Source of the DNA: Ecdyonurus torrentis
Lineage: Eukaryota > Arthropoda > Insecta > Ephemeroptera > Heptageniidae
Direction: 5' to 3'
Length of the DNA stretch: 64,000 nt
Assembly (NCBI GenBank): GCA_949318235.1
Contig: OX439129.1
Coordinates: forward strand, 23,840,987 to 23,904,986
Shown here: positions 17,887 through 32,119 of the stretch, one piece after another
Layout of the letters: the number at the start of each line of letters is the position of its first letter
Position numbering within the stretch: position 1 is the first letter of the stretch
Notes under the pieces: generated by a model
The model's input: only the letters and a program-made list of their open reading frames with translations
What the model was told of the DNA's origin: nothing
Databases searched by the model: none
Position numbers and translations under genes: made by a program

Positions 17887-18060
17887 GATAGATTAGGTAA
17901 TCCAAAGAGAATATCATTATTCAATTTTTTTGTTGCTTTTTTTATTTTACTATATCCTGGATCAATGCCCATTTGATCAATGTAATTTTTACCCACAATA
18001 CACGTCTCCAGCTGACCAGTACTTTTCAGTGGGAATCCTCTTTGGATTACATAAGTTATC
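17887..18060. repeat. Inverted repeat pair, arms about 30 bp
   Basis: GATAGATTAGGTAATCCAAA at 17887-17906, continuing GAGAATATC, is mirrored at 18031-18060, which reads GATAACTTATGTAATCCAAA on the minus strand. Read outward, both arms translate to ILFGL..LS.Y in open frames on opposite strands, which is a consequence of the inverted repeat. The intervening 115 bp is not palindromic. It may be a decayed MITE. Confidence 0.5.
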
Positions 18061-18727
18061 TACTTATATTAGTATATTATGGATAACAATACCTATAATA
18101 TTTAACAAAATAACTTTGAAATTTTATATATATAATATTAGCATAACAAACTACTTACAAATTTATGCATTTTTAAGTTATACTGCAACTCAATAAAGAT
18201 GGAATATATTATTATTATTATATAACTTAAGCTTACTTTATCATGAAAATTTTGTATATCTTGTTATTTAGTTGACACCATTACATATAACAGTTTTGAA
18301 TGTTTACTCACTGGCTTACTTAGTTATCTCCAATCAGTGTTATATAATTTAACCAAACTAACTATATGGTGTGTGCATATATGTTTATGTTTAAATAAAT
18401 ATAATTTTAAATATTTTACACATCATTTCACGCTTTATATCAATTACATTAGAAATAATATTGTGTTACAATTGAATTGTTCTATGTGTTAAATATTAAA
18501 GTAAATAACAACAATAAAAAAATATTTAAAAAAAAAATTAAATATAGAAAGTTGTTTTAAATAAATCAACATTCAGAATAGTTTTTAAAATTAATGATTT
18601 GCATTTGCATCATGTAGCATGAATTTAGAAATACTTTGATACAAAAAGTCTTGCTGAACATATATGCAATGCAACTCTTATATACTTGAAAAGGTTTAAA
18701 AAAAGAAAGCATTTAAATATTCACACT
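18061..18727. other. AT-rich non-coding stretch
   Basis: No supported feature. Confidence 0.35.
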
Positions 18728-18795
18728 GAATTTTCAATGTTATTCTTATGACAAAAATGCTCATCAAGCTTGAATGGCAGAAAGTTTAATCTTGG
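18728..18795 (-). repeat. Dispersed repeat fragment with coding-like conservation, copy 1
   Basis: This is similar to 29606-29663 (CAATGTTATTCTTATG is shared, with scattered differences around it). On the minus strand both copies can be read in the same frame: PFKLDEHFCHKNNIEN here and PFKFSTYFSHKNNIAN there. Substitutions between them look partly amino-acid conserving. This may be the relic of a transposon coding region. I do not recognise the family. The minus-strand frame around it (18721-18912) is 63 codons and open, but the other copy has a stop just upstream. Confidence 0.45.
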
Positions 18796-20104
18796 TCGAG
18801 TGTATGTATGGATATATATTTGTGGTGTAAAATCATATTCCATTGCCTTATAGAATTGCCATAAATATTTATATAGAGCATTACGGTAGTTAAAATCACT
18901 GTATGAATGCATTAAAATATGTCCATAAAAAGGTAATAAAATAAAATTTTATATCACAGTGTCTGTACTTGATTCTTGACACTAAAAACTACTTAAAAGG
19001 AGATACAAATCACCTCTAACGATGAAAACTTTGATTTTACTTAACTGATTTTTTTAATTACTATAACTGGTGATTTTATTATCATTTTACGTATACAAAT
19101 TTATTTTGACAATTAATATAACTCAAATTAACTATTAACATTTTGTCTTCTATATAGAGGACGTTCTGAAATTAATGTTAGCTGACCAAATTATGACAAT
19201 ATTACGAATTTAGAGGTAGAAAAATAACAGTCAAATAACGGAGGGAAAAGTAAAAATGAAGCATCGTATTCCAAATAGATATCCAAGTCAAAAATAAATT
19301 TAAATGTCAGATATATAAAAAGCAAATACAATAATAAAAGTTTATATTGTTGTTTATCTTAACACATTTAGATTACTACTATGTTATGTGTGTGTATGTG
19401 TTTTATATTTATTTTTCGTAATACAATTTTAGAAAAAAAAATCATTTATGTAAACTCTATAAACGTTAAAGTTGATATATAATTTAATTTAAAAATTTTT
19501 AATTTAAAATAATTTATCTATAAATTTTTGAGCTACAAATCAAGCTAATCAACTAAATTACCAGTGAAAATTATTTTTCATTTAGGCATAAAATACGTTT
19601 TAAAATAAACTGTGCACATTATTAATTACTCTGAATACTAATATTACAATTTTGCATAATTTTAACTTAATAAATTCCAACTATAGCAGTAACTAATGTC
19701 ACATCCAGAATGTAAAATTAACATAATAAATTACTTTCGTTTTTAATTTTTTTGTATATTAAATTTTTTTCATTTTCTCAAAATTAACGTAAAAAATTAA
19801 GGATAATGAAAAAGTTAGAAAGCAAAATTTACTAACAACAAAATCACATTTTAACTTACATTTTTAAAAACGACCTCCCCTCTCTGCTTTTTTTTTTGTT
19901 TGTTTGTTTTTATTAAACAATACATATTGTAGTCAATACAGGAAAAAAAAAAAAAAAAAAAAAAACGAGAAAAAAACGAGAAAAAAAGCTATTTAAACTT
20001 TGTAATTGATTTTGAACATTTTTTCCCCCAACATGGACGTGTAAATGAATTTTCATTATATGGGAAATAATTGAACATGTGAAAAAGCAAGACTGCTCAC
20101 CCTT

Positions 20105-20106
<2 letters not shown>
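18796..20106. other. AT-rich non-coding stretch
   Basis: No gene; an A run lies near 19942-19965. Confidence 0.35.

Positions 20107-20148
<42 letters not shown>
20107..20148. repeat. (CT)n microsatellite
   Basis: A perfect CT array. It is followed by a more complex 150 bp (20150-20330) with no recognised motif apart from ATTAATGCCAGTG and CATTAATCATTTA, which resemble homeodomain sites. Confidence 0.95.
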
Positions 20149-20152
<4 letters not shown>

Positions 20153-20379
20153 CCACTTGTCAGTAAATGATTGACGTTGAGTTGTAGGGGGTCAAACTGA
20201 TAATTAATGCCAGTGTGTTTTGTTATTGCTGCTCATGCTACAGTCTACTTGTTTACAGTTAAAACAACGTTACAGATGCAACTAGCACACAGTGGTCATT
20301 AATCATTTACTTTGATATAACACCTTATGCATTTAGGGATGAGATTATCAAACCAAATCCATTTTAGTCATTGATTTTA

Positions 20380-20406
20380 TTATATATATATATATATATA
20401 TATATT
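20380..20406. repeat. (TA)n short microsatellite
   Basis: A perfect TA array. Confidence 0.97.
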
Positions 20407-22245
20407 ATTAATATACATTATTAATGAATAAATATATTGATAAAATGTTAATAAATGATTTTATACTTTTAATGTACTATATTAAAATTAGTACAGATTT
20501 ATTTTATGTAATATAATATTATTATTTTTATATGTTATTTTAAAAGCATTATTAATTTAATTATGTTTATATAATATAATATATATAAAATATTCAATTT
20601 TATTATAAAGTTCACAACATGCATACATAAACAATAATTTATCATAAAATTTAAACACTACACTTGTTTTAATACTGGTTTTATATAATATTATAAAGTT
20701 TATTATACTAAACGCTACGTAGGCTAAAGATAACGCGGATCTATCGTACCGGAAAGAAAGAGCTTGGAAATGTTATTTTACTTACAATATGAAGGGTTAC
20801 TAAGCTGTATTATGGAATGAAATAGTTCTACTACTAAAATTAATTGTCTTTTTTTTTTTTTTTTTTCATAATAAAAAATTGTGACATTTTTTAAAAGTGT
20901 TATGTCTGCTTTTTTATTATTATATTGCCTTATTTTTTTTAAATGTTAATAAAGATATCAAAAATATTTATTATATTAATTTAAAAAATTTAGTTAAATT
21001 AAAACTTTTGTATAAATAGGAAAATTGGGTCTCATTTTGAAAGTGTACGATGCCCCCCCCCCTTTTTTTTTCTGGAAGAGTGCTAAGTCAACGGCAGAAC
21101 TGAGTTTTAAATTTGTGTGAAGTATAGAGGAACAGTTTCAGCATAAAATGCCATTATTAATTCATTTTATATGGTATTTTTGTAACGATTTTTGTATTAT
21201 ATAAAGTTCTTCCAATAAATGCCTATTATTTCATAAGGCAAATATTTCGCACATTTTAGTGCTCAGTTTTTAATAATAATGACTTTATCAAAGCGTTGAT
21301 TTGAAAACAGTAATTAATTTTATAGTGTGCAAGCTTAAGTAATAATATTACAATTTAAAGGGTTTTAAACAATATTTAAAATATTTAGAGAATTTATAAT
21401 AAAATTATCAAATTTTTTTTTTTCATGTGGCTAACATTAAATTAATACTCATGTAATTTAATAAGAGCTTACTTGAAGTATAATTTTTTAATTTTAACGT
21501 ACGCGTCTTTTCTACTTCTCTTTGAAGTTTATAACTCTCCTATACATGAAACTTATTGATTATCAAAGTAATATTGGATTACTTTGATATTAAAACATAT
21601 AAATTTAGACAAAATTGAATATTAGTTTGTTGAACTAACAAATACATGGAGAATTACTAAATGAAAAATTGGATTACATTTTTTTTTTTCAAGACAATGA
21701 AATTCAATATTGTTGACGAAAATATTGTTTTCTTTCGAGAAGCATTATAAATTTGTAATGACAATATTTACTCTTAATATTATTGTTTAGTTCTAAAACA
21801 TCATAATCACATAAACAACTTGTTATCAACAAAACTCTCAATGTATTGACATAAATTGTAAGGGAAAAAAATCGAAAAATATTATAGTTGAAATTCAATA
21901 ATGCTTTAGACGCTAATTCGTGCTTTCTTATATATATGTTTGTTTATTTTATATATAATATCAACAGGACAAAAAAAATGTAAGTCTTAAAGTAAACACA
22001 ATCTCACGTCCTATTATTATTTTTCAGTAAAGGTTCTTCTTAAGTATTCGCAAAGATGATTGATGTTGTCATCAGTCATTTTTCTAAAAATAATAATAAA
22101 TAATAATAATGTATAATAAGAAATAATACCTCGTTAGTTCTTCTACAGAAAACAAAAATAATGATATTAAATTTTTAATATACACACTGGTAAAACTTTA
22201 TTTAGTTTACTTTTTCTTTGGTGTTCTTTTTTTATACAAAGAAAG

Positions 22246-22248
<3 letters not shown>
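20407..22248. other. AT-rich non-coding stretch
   Basis: No gene. A C10 run followed by T9 lies at 21053-21071, and a small more complex patch at 20710-20780 (CTACGTAGGCTAAAGATAAC). Confidence 0.35.
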
Positions 22249-22283
<35 letters not shown>

Positions 22284-22300
22284 AGAGAGAGAGAGAGAGG
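22249..22300. repeat. (GA)n microsatellite
   Basis: A GA array with one CTGA interruption near 22281. Confidence 0.96.
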
Positions 22301-22470
22301 AGCTTGTTATTTTAAAAATTGAATAGAATTTTTTTTAGTAAAAAATATTAATAATTTAGCTAAAAATTTAATTTAATTTTCCACTTTAATGAAAAAAAAA
22401 AGTAACACATACATACACGATATACATTGAATAGATGTAACCACATTGTTTTTCTATAACTACATATATA

Positions 22471-22588
<118 letters not shown>

Positions 22589-23022
22589 TGTATGATTTTT
22601 TGCTAATGTTTTGTGATAAGCTCACATTTATATAAACATTACGTATATATATATAATATTTCTTTTCTTTTATACTTATACAAAAGAGTGTGAACATGAA
22701 TTTTTTTTTATATATAATATTATTTCATTTATATAATATCATGGGTTATATTATATATATACTACAGAGAGACAATATTATACTGTTGTATTACGTACAT
22801 AGGGATATGTTCTTATGCTTTATAATACAGTACTGAAAGTCATAATTCAGAGAGTGCTTACTGTCAGGTACCATGACACTTCAACTTCACATGTATATTT
22901 ATACTTGATTCATTATAACTTTGTCATTACGTCATAAACAGACATTGAGAATAAATATAATGTTTTTTAATATAATTGTATATCTATGTACAATATTTAT
23001 TAGTTGTTACTTATATATAACT

Positions 23023-23025
<3 letters not shown>

Positions 23026-23073
<48 letters not shown>
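23026..23073. repeat. (AT)n microsatellite
   Basis: A perfect AT array. Confidence 0.98.
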
Positions 23074-23078
<5 letters not shown>

Positions 23079-23329
23079 GTACGTGTTATAATCTATAAAA
23101 TGTGTACTTACTTCTTCGCATGATATCTCGGTATAAGATACAGTTTTATAATGGTTTAATAATTAACATCTCTTGATATAAAAACTATTTTTCAAAAGAA
23201 TTTGAGGTCTTATACCATAAATTTGTCATTTAATTGAAAGATAGACTTTACAGTTACACTTTAGCAATGAAAGTTATTCGTGCTTTTTATTTCTTTCTTA
23301 GCTATTTTAACTGTATTTCAAACTAATTT

Positions 23330-23680
23330 GTGACAATTTTTGGTGTCAAAATGCTAATCTCAACATCTTTTTCGATCAATAAAAGTGTCATTTCTCTACC
23401 TTCTCAAATACAATTTCAGAATCTTATTTTATATGGTAATACTATTATGATAATAAAACAAGTAGAAAATATAAATAATGGCTCTATTTGCAATTACTTT
23501 TACTTTTTATTAACTAAATGTATACAAATAAATTATTATCATGTAAGATTATTAAAGTTTGAAATAAAAAGTAGGTTAAATATATTTCTAGTTTATTTAA
23601 ATAACTTAAATATACTTCAGATTATTATTTTTTTCAAACTTAATGACAATGCAATGAAACTAATAATTAATATTCTATAA
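23330..23680 (+). other. Open frame without repeats, probably chance (116 codons)
   Basis: This is the longest open frame in the window not explained by a microsatellite or MITE. It begins with MTIFGVKMLISTSF and ends with MKLIINIL. Its composition is what AT-rich DNA gives (many Ile, Asn, Leu, Phe, Lys). I recognise no domain, signal peptide or conserved motif. There is no obvious start context, splice site or polyadenylation layout that would single it out. Stops are common in such AT-rich DNA, so an open stretch of this length is mildly surprising. I treat it as unproven rather than as a gene. Confidence 0.12.
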
Positions 23681-24065
23681 CTAACATTAATAAAGAATAT
23701 ATACATAAAATATAAAATTATTTCAATAAAAAAAATTGTATTTAATTCTTTTATAAAATATTTACTTTTTTATTCTTTAAATATCGGAAGAGATTAGTTT
23801 TTTTTTTTTTTTTTTTTTAATAATTTAAAACTTGCTATATTTGCTGTCAAATACAATATAATACCGATACAAAAATATATATTAACACTTTTGTATAGAA
23901 AAAAAAAAGTTTTATAATGAGATAAAAATAACATAAAATTGTTTATGAAGTGTGAAGTAGACAGTTAATCAAAGTTGATAAATTACTTGATGATTACATC
24001 TTAAAACTCAATATGCTGGTTTCGTCTATCTTATTGCTAACAGGCATAGCAGACGCATAGTACGC

Positions 24066-24089
24066 ATATATATATATATATATATATAT
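24066..24089. repeat. (AT)n short microsatellite
   Basis: A perfect AT array. Confidence 0.96.
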
Positions 24090-25980
<1,891 letters not shown>

Positions 25981-26051
<71 letters not shown>

Positions 26052-26060
26052 TATATTATA
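25981..26060. repeat. (TA)n microsatellite
   Basis: A TA array with small phase shifts at its right end. Confidence 0.97.
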
Positions 26061-26452
26061 CATGCAATATAATGCAAAAATGTTACAATCGTAAACTTTT
26101 ATTTCTCTTTCATTTTAAATATATTATATTATTAGAGTCTGCACATAAGAATTCATTTATTTTAAGAAAGTAACATTGTTATTTAGTGACAAATTAGAGG
26201 CTCAGTATTTCACTCCCATTCTGTGAGAGAAAGTAATGTATAAAATCTCGCATCGTTCATGTTGTTGTGTATTTTAAATCTTCTACTTACTTAGTAAATT
26301 AGACAAGAACTAAAGTGAATAGAAACAGTTTTTTTTTTAATTCTGGTAACAAATTCCATCTATAAATCTCTTAAATCTGTTAAAGCTAAGGGATTTAGAA
26401 GACTAAAATACTTTTATCTTGTTTTAAAAAAAACTGATTTCAAAATTCTATT

Positions 26453-26460
<8 letters not shown>

Positions 26461-26486
<26 letters not shown>
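26461..26486. repeat. Poly-T run
   Basis: A T homopolymer of roughly 29 bases that begins slightly left of 26461. Confidence 0.9.
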
Positions 26487-26581
26487 CTACACGTATTTTA
26501 AAGTTCTAAAAAAATCATTTATTAGTTTATGAATGTATTTATTTTTAGATGTAAGAAAATTATAGAATTTAGGATACTGGT

Positions 26582-26957
<376 letters not shown>

Positions 26958-27726
26958 AACACCAACATATACAGCAAAAATGTAAACAATGTTATAAAAC
27001 TTTTATGTATAAATAATTTTTAAATCTTGTTCCATGTTCTATTATCCTTTAAAAAAATAAATATGGTTTATTTTATTAAAATTTAATTATTTTAATAACA
27101 AGATTAAGATATAAATATATCATACATGACTGTATAATACTAAACACAACTTTACTAATAATTGAAGTAAAACTTTTTATTACAATAAAAAGAGGATTAT
27201 TATTTACAGGACACATAATAGAATTACTCAATATTAAATGAAAAATTTCATATACTATACATTTTTTACTGCTATTTTTTGTTACGCTTCAAGGTATTGA
27301 ATTCACGTTATCTTTTAGTAAAAAGCTATAAAAAAAAACGATAAAAAGTTTTTTTGCTCTTTTATTTAACATACGTAGTAGGCAAGGTGCAACAATACTG
27401 TAATTATATATGTCATCCTATCTTGTGCAGTAAATATTAAAATGTTATGTAGGTCAAGATATTTTCTATACTCTATTGTTTCTTTTTTTTTTCTTTTTTT
27501 TTTTTTTTTTTTCAAATAAAGAAATAAATAACTCTAGTTTTGTTGCAGAATGAAAACAATAGCGAGACAGAAAGAAAAAAAATCAGACTAAAGCAGAAGT
27601 TACTTGTATTATATGAGTTTTTTTTTTTTTTTTTTTCATTACAATAGTAAAAAAGGTGCTCATATATAAAGTTTTCTTTTGTTTAAAAATAACAAACAAG
27701 TAAAGAATATAGTGCTGAACCGGAAA

Positions 27727-27761
<35 letters not shown>

Positions 27762-28168
27762 TGTAAAAATGTTTCTCTTACAGTTTAGCACCTGAAATTT
27801 TAAAACACAACATAAACATTTTAACTTTTTCATAAAGTTAAATGAATTAACTATTTATATAATATACTCTTGTATAATATAATAAAAGTTTAATATTTCA
27901 TTTTATTTAATAATCTTAGTATTTATGACTAAAATGTTTTTTAAGCTATTTATTAAAGCATTATATACATACAGTATTATAAATACCAATATAATTTATT
28001 GCTATATAAAATGGAATGACATACTCGATATCATATAAGCGTAGAACTTGATACATCATAATTATAAAATAATGAAATATTTTCTCCTTTAAAAATAAAA
28101 CTGTTTTGTATTACAGTAAATATTTCAGAACAGAAAATTGTGTTGTTTAAAAAGAAATGGTATAAAAA
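26958..28168. other. AT-rich non-coding stretch with T homopolymers
   Basis: No gene. T runs lie near 27483-27512, 27620-27636 and 27730-27756. Confidence 0.4.
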
Positions 28169-28647
28169 TTCATTCATTCATTCATTCATTCATTCATTCA
28201 TTCATTCATTCATTCATTCATTCATTCATTCATTCATTCATTCATTCATTCATTCATTCATTCATTCATTCATTCATTCATTCATTCATTCATTCATTCA
28301 TTCATTCATTCATTCATTCATTCATTCATTCATTCATTCATTCATTCATTCATTCATTCATTCATTCATTCATTCATTCATTCATTCATTCATTCATTCA
28401 TTCATTCATTCATTCATTCATTCATTCATTCATTCATTCATTCATTCATTCATTCATTCATTCATTCATTCATTCATTCATTCATTCATTCATTCATTCA
28501 TTCATTCATTCATTCATTCATTCATTCATTCATTCATTCATTCATTCATTCATTCATTCATTCATTCATTCATTCATTCATTCATTCATTCATTCATTCA
28601 TTCATTCATTCATTCATTCATTCATTCATTCATTCATTCATTCATTC
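28169..28647. repeat. (TTCA)n tetranucleotide array, about 480 bp
   Basis: A perfect TTCA array of about 479 bases (about 120 units). It decays only at the right end (TTCGTTCATTCAATCATC). The unit has no stop codon in any plus-strand phase, so plus frames read Phe-Ile-His-Ser repeats of around 200 codons. The reverse complement contains TGA and is closed. The open frames are an arithmetic by-product of the unit, not proteins. Confidence 0.98.
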
Positions 28648-28908
28648 GTTCATTCAATCATCATTTTTTGTCTTTTTGTACTAATAAATACAAAAAAAAA
28701 AAATGCTTGGTTGCGAAAATTTTGATATGGAATTTAAATAATAATGAATTAGTGAAATTTTCAGTTTCATTATGACGGTATTTTAATTCATACAGTATAT
28801 ATAATAAGCTGAAAGGTACATAAAACAAAATGTTAATAATAATTATTTATAAAGTATATGGAAAATTAGTTAGCATGGTTTATAATTTTAGAAATAATAA
28901 TTTAATAT

Positions 28909-29251
28909 TTAAAGGAATAAACCAGAGAAAAACATAAGCATTTATATCACAAAACACTTGATGGGATTTACATAAATAACATTAGTTTGTCTCAAAACCC
29001 AACAGTAACACCGTAGCAGTGATCAGAAATGTCAATTTATGCAACCCGCACAACATTTTCATACTAATTTTTGCATGTTTCTGACGTCATAAACATGAAT
29101 TTTCACGCAAATTGCATACTTTACAGTATTTTCACGCTCTCTCATGGGGCTACATTAACATTCTGGTAAAAATTGTCATCAGTTTTGAAGATCCCATTTC
29201 GTGTTTGATCATTAAAAAGCTCATGTTGTTTTATGTGGTCTATGGCTTTAA
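28909..29251 (+). mobile_element. TTAA-flanked MITE, family 1, copy 2
   Basis: The body is 28913-29247, with TTAA at 28909-28912 and 29248-29251. It is full length (about 335 bp) and includes the left subterminal block missing from copy 1. The left subterminal AAACACTTGATGGGA pairs imperfectly with the mirror of the right subterminal AAACACGAAATGGGA, so the terminal inverted repeat extends about 50 bp with mismatches. Intact TGACGTCA lies at 29082-29089. No coding capacity. Confidence 0.9.
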
Positions 29252-29605
29252 ATAAACCTGTTACAATAATTATTTTGGTTCCACTCTTTTAAATTTTATT
29301 AATTAAGATTTTCTTTTCTTACTTAACATAAACAAAAGAATAAAATGTAATAATGAATTACTCAGCAAAACACTCTTTAAATCCATTAAATTATACGCTG
29401 TCTTTTCATTTCTTTGTGTAAAAATATACGTTTCTTTTATATATTGTTTTAACAACTGCCATAAATAGTTTAAAAAAAAAAGCTTTGTATGCGTTTGAAA
29501 TTGTATGATTGTGATAGTTTAGTTTTAATCTAATTCCATCTTTTACCTGCAACTTTAGTACACCTGATTGTGATAATATTTTTTATCATTCAAAAATTCT
29601 CGTTA
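29252..29605. other. AT-rich non-coding stretch
   Basis: No supported feature. Confidence 0.35.
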
Positions 29606-29663
29606 AATTTGCAATGTTATTCTTATGCGAAAAATATGTGCTGAATTTGAATGGTTAAATCTT
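29606..29663 (-). repeat. Dispersed repeat fragment with coding-like conservation, copy 2
   Basis: This is the partner of 18728-18795. The minus strand reads PFKFSTYFSHKNNIAN in frame, preceded by a stop where the other copy reads through, so at least this copy is broken. The family is unknown. Confidence 0.45.
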
Positions 29664-31590
29664 TGAATAACATTTAAATGGCAAATCATGTGTATATAAT
29701 GATGTTGAAATTTGAGTATCTGACGATCTAATTGATTTTTTTTTTAATTAGAACTTCCTAACAAGAACCCTCATATGAATTTTGTTGGATGGAGCAAATT
29801 TTTTCGCTTACTTTTAAACTTAATTTTAGATGTCATTTACCATTCAAAATTCATTAGATTTTTAAGAAAATTTTATGTTTTTGTCAACTTGTGTGAAATA
29901 AAAATATAGATTGCTAATATCATCGTAATCTATTATAGTATTTTATATCTTCCGAAAAGCTAAAACGTAAAATTACGGATATAAAATTGTTTGAATAAAT
30001 ATCACAAACTGTTATTCAGCTCTTTCATGGAGTCCCATGAAGTATGGCATATTTATTTTAAATAATTGTGTTAAAGCTGAAACTTAATTGAAATCATCAT
30101 CAATAATAAAATTTATTTTAGTGTAAATTAAACGAGAGTGCGAGGTTAAATCAATTTACTAATAATAAGTCACAGTTATTTATGCGAAATACAATAAAAT
30201 AATAAATTTGTAGTCTGTTTTATGTAAAATAAAATAATTTACATACACAATTCATAGGGGAATAACCAAAAATGTAAATATAGTGTAAAATAATTTTTAC
30301 CACAATTTGTACACATTCAATTTTATGGGGTTATGTCAACGGTTTTAAAAGCACAAATAAAATACTCTTTATAATCCCTAGACTAATATAGTACAAATAT
30401 AATCAATTGTACAACCAAATATTATAAAACTTGCCATATATTATGTATGTAAACTTCACATTTAACATTCCATTACGTAACTAATAATTCAGAGTTTTTA
30501 TATTGTGTAATATTTTGAATTTGCGAAATATTAATTGAAGAATTTTACACTCTCCAATATAATTCCATTATTTTATAAAATGAAATATGTATGATTAAAG
30601 GTTTGTTTACTGTGTTTTTTTTTTTTATGAAAATCTATGTTTAACAGGATTCTAGTATTTCCTGGGTGTAAAATTAATGAGAACATTTCTATTGGAATTC
30701 TAAAATACACTGCATTGCTTCTCCTGTGTGTATAACATACAGAGTAAGGAATTTACTCTGTGGCTTTTTGCAAATAATGATAACAAAGATTTTAACTCTG
30801 CAGTTTCCTTATACCAAAGTATAAAACATTATTAAAATATTACCAGTTTCCTGAGAAATATTTCCTTACTTGTCGAATGCTCTAATCTCCAACTACATTT
30901 ATTATAAAGAAAAATTAAGCTCAATACTTTACTTTAATAAATCATATTAAATATAATAGATAAAAATGCCTTTTTTTTTATTTATTTAGACCAAATTAAT
31001 ACCATGATGTATACCGTAATCTATATTTTCTGTTAGGGTTTGGTTCTGTTGATAACTTATTAAAAACAACAACTGTAGAATAACAAGAGTATCAAAAGCA
31101 ATCTTGTATTCCCTAACCCTTAATTTAGCATTCATGAAAAATCATAAAGTTACTTTAAAAACAAGTTGAAACTCTTAAATAAATAATGTATGTTTAATCT
31201 AAAGAAACTTTTTCTATGTGTACTGTTTTTTTGAAAAATAAATACAAAAGAAAATTGAAATAGAACAATGTTGAATCAATAAATTATTTCCACTTGTACG
31301 AGAAAATGTATGTAGGACGTGTTTTGGTTTTTCAACTAAAAGAAAAGAAAGATTCTACTGTAAACAAAAGGCTCTGAAGTGGACAGAAAGTTTTCAATCT
31401 CAATGTTTGAGCCAGATAAAGTGCATATAGAAAGCAGTAAGTTAGATAAAGCTCATTAATCATTGTTGTTCTGTTTTAATATTTATTGTATTGAAATTTA
31501 TGATAAAGTTATACAGGAGAGAATAAGATATTTTGGAGACGTCTGAGTGAGGAAAGTAGGTGGATGTATGTAAAGGAAATTACAGAGCAT
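29664..31590. other. AT-rich non-coding stretch, no microsatellite
   Basis: This is the longest stretch in the window without a large microsatellite. I see no gene, inverted repeat or recognisable motif. Confidence 0.35.
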
Positions 31591-31593
31591 AGA

Positions 31594-31671
<78 letters not shown>
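31591..31671. repeat. (AG)n microsatellite
   Basis: An AG array with AAAG interruptions in its left half, ending at AATATGGG. Confidence 0.97.
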
Positions 31672-31676
<5 letters not shown>

Positions 31677-31704
31677 GGAGACGTGTCCTGCAAAAGTATT
31701 GAAG

Positions 31705-31745
31705 AAGAAGAGAGATAGATAAAGAGAGAGAGAAAGAGAGAGAAA
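31705..31745. repeat. (GA)n imperfect microsatellite
   Basis: A GA-rich tract with GATAGATAAAG interruptions. Confidence 0.9.
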
Positions 31746-31813
31746 ACAGTGTTGGCATTTGGCGTGGATCTGCCGATCCGGTTAAGCTCAATTCCCATGT
31801 TGTCGTTGTCCCA

Positions 31814-31866
<53 letters not shown>

Positions 31867-31935
31867 CCCACCCAACCCTGCTTCACCCCTCATCCTCCCT
31901 TTTGGTGGGTTTATTCACGAGCTTCACACTGCACA
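31746..31935. promoter_or_regulatory. More complex island with embedded (CT)n, possible regulatory DNA
   Basis: A GC-richer segment (TTGGCGTGGATCTGCCGATC) is followed by a perfect CT array at 31816-31864 and a C-rich stretch (CCCCACCCAACCCTGCTTCA). GA arrays lie to its left and the CT array inside, so the block is GA-CT symmetrical. GAGA-rich DNA next to unique sequence is common at arthropod promoters, but nothing here proves one. The minus-strand 131-codon frame is Glu-Arg and Ser-Leu low complexity. Confidence 0.2.
31816..31864. repeat. (CT)n microsatellite
   Basis: A perfect CT array. Confidence 0.97.
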
Positions 31936-32049
31936 AGAGAGAGACAGAAGATACTAAGGGATGTGTTGTGCTTATAATGAAGAACATTCGTGCTAAAATA
32001 CACAACACTGACGCTTAACTTGAGGTGTGTGTACGTACGTATATGTACA

Positions 32050-32050
<1 letters not shown>

Positions 32051-32116
<66 letters not shown>
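32051..32116. repeat. (TA)n microsatellite
   Basis: A perfect TA array, preceded by GTACGTACGTATATGTACAG. Confidence 0.98.

Positions 32117-32119
<3 letters not shown>

Noticed and set aside
28169..28647. CRISPR-like regular repetition
   Set aside because: It is a continuous microsatellite without spacers, in a eukaryotic-type context.
28138..28775. Frames of 195 and 211 codons of Phe-Ile-His-Ser repeats
   Set aside because: They are produced by the perfect TTCA array. Every plus-strand phase is open, and there is no conserved protein.
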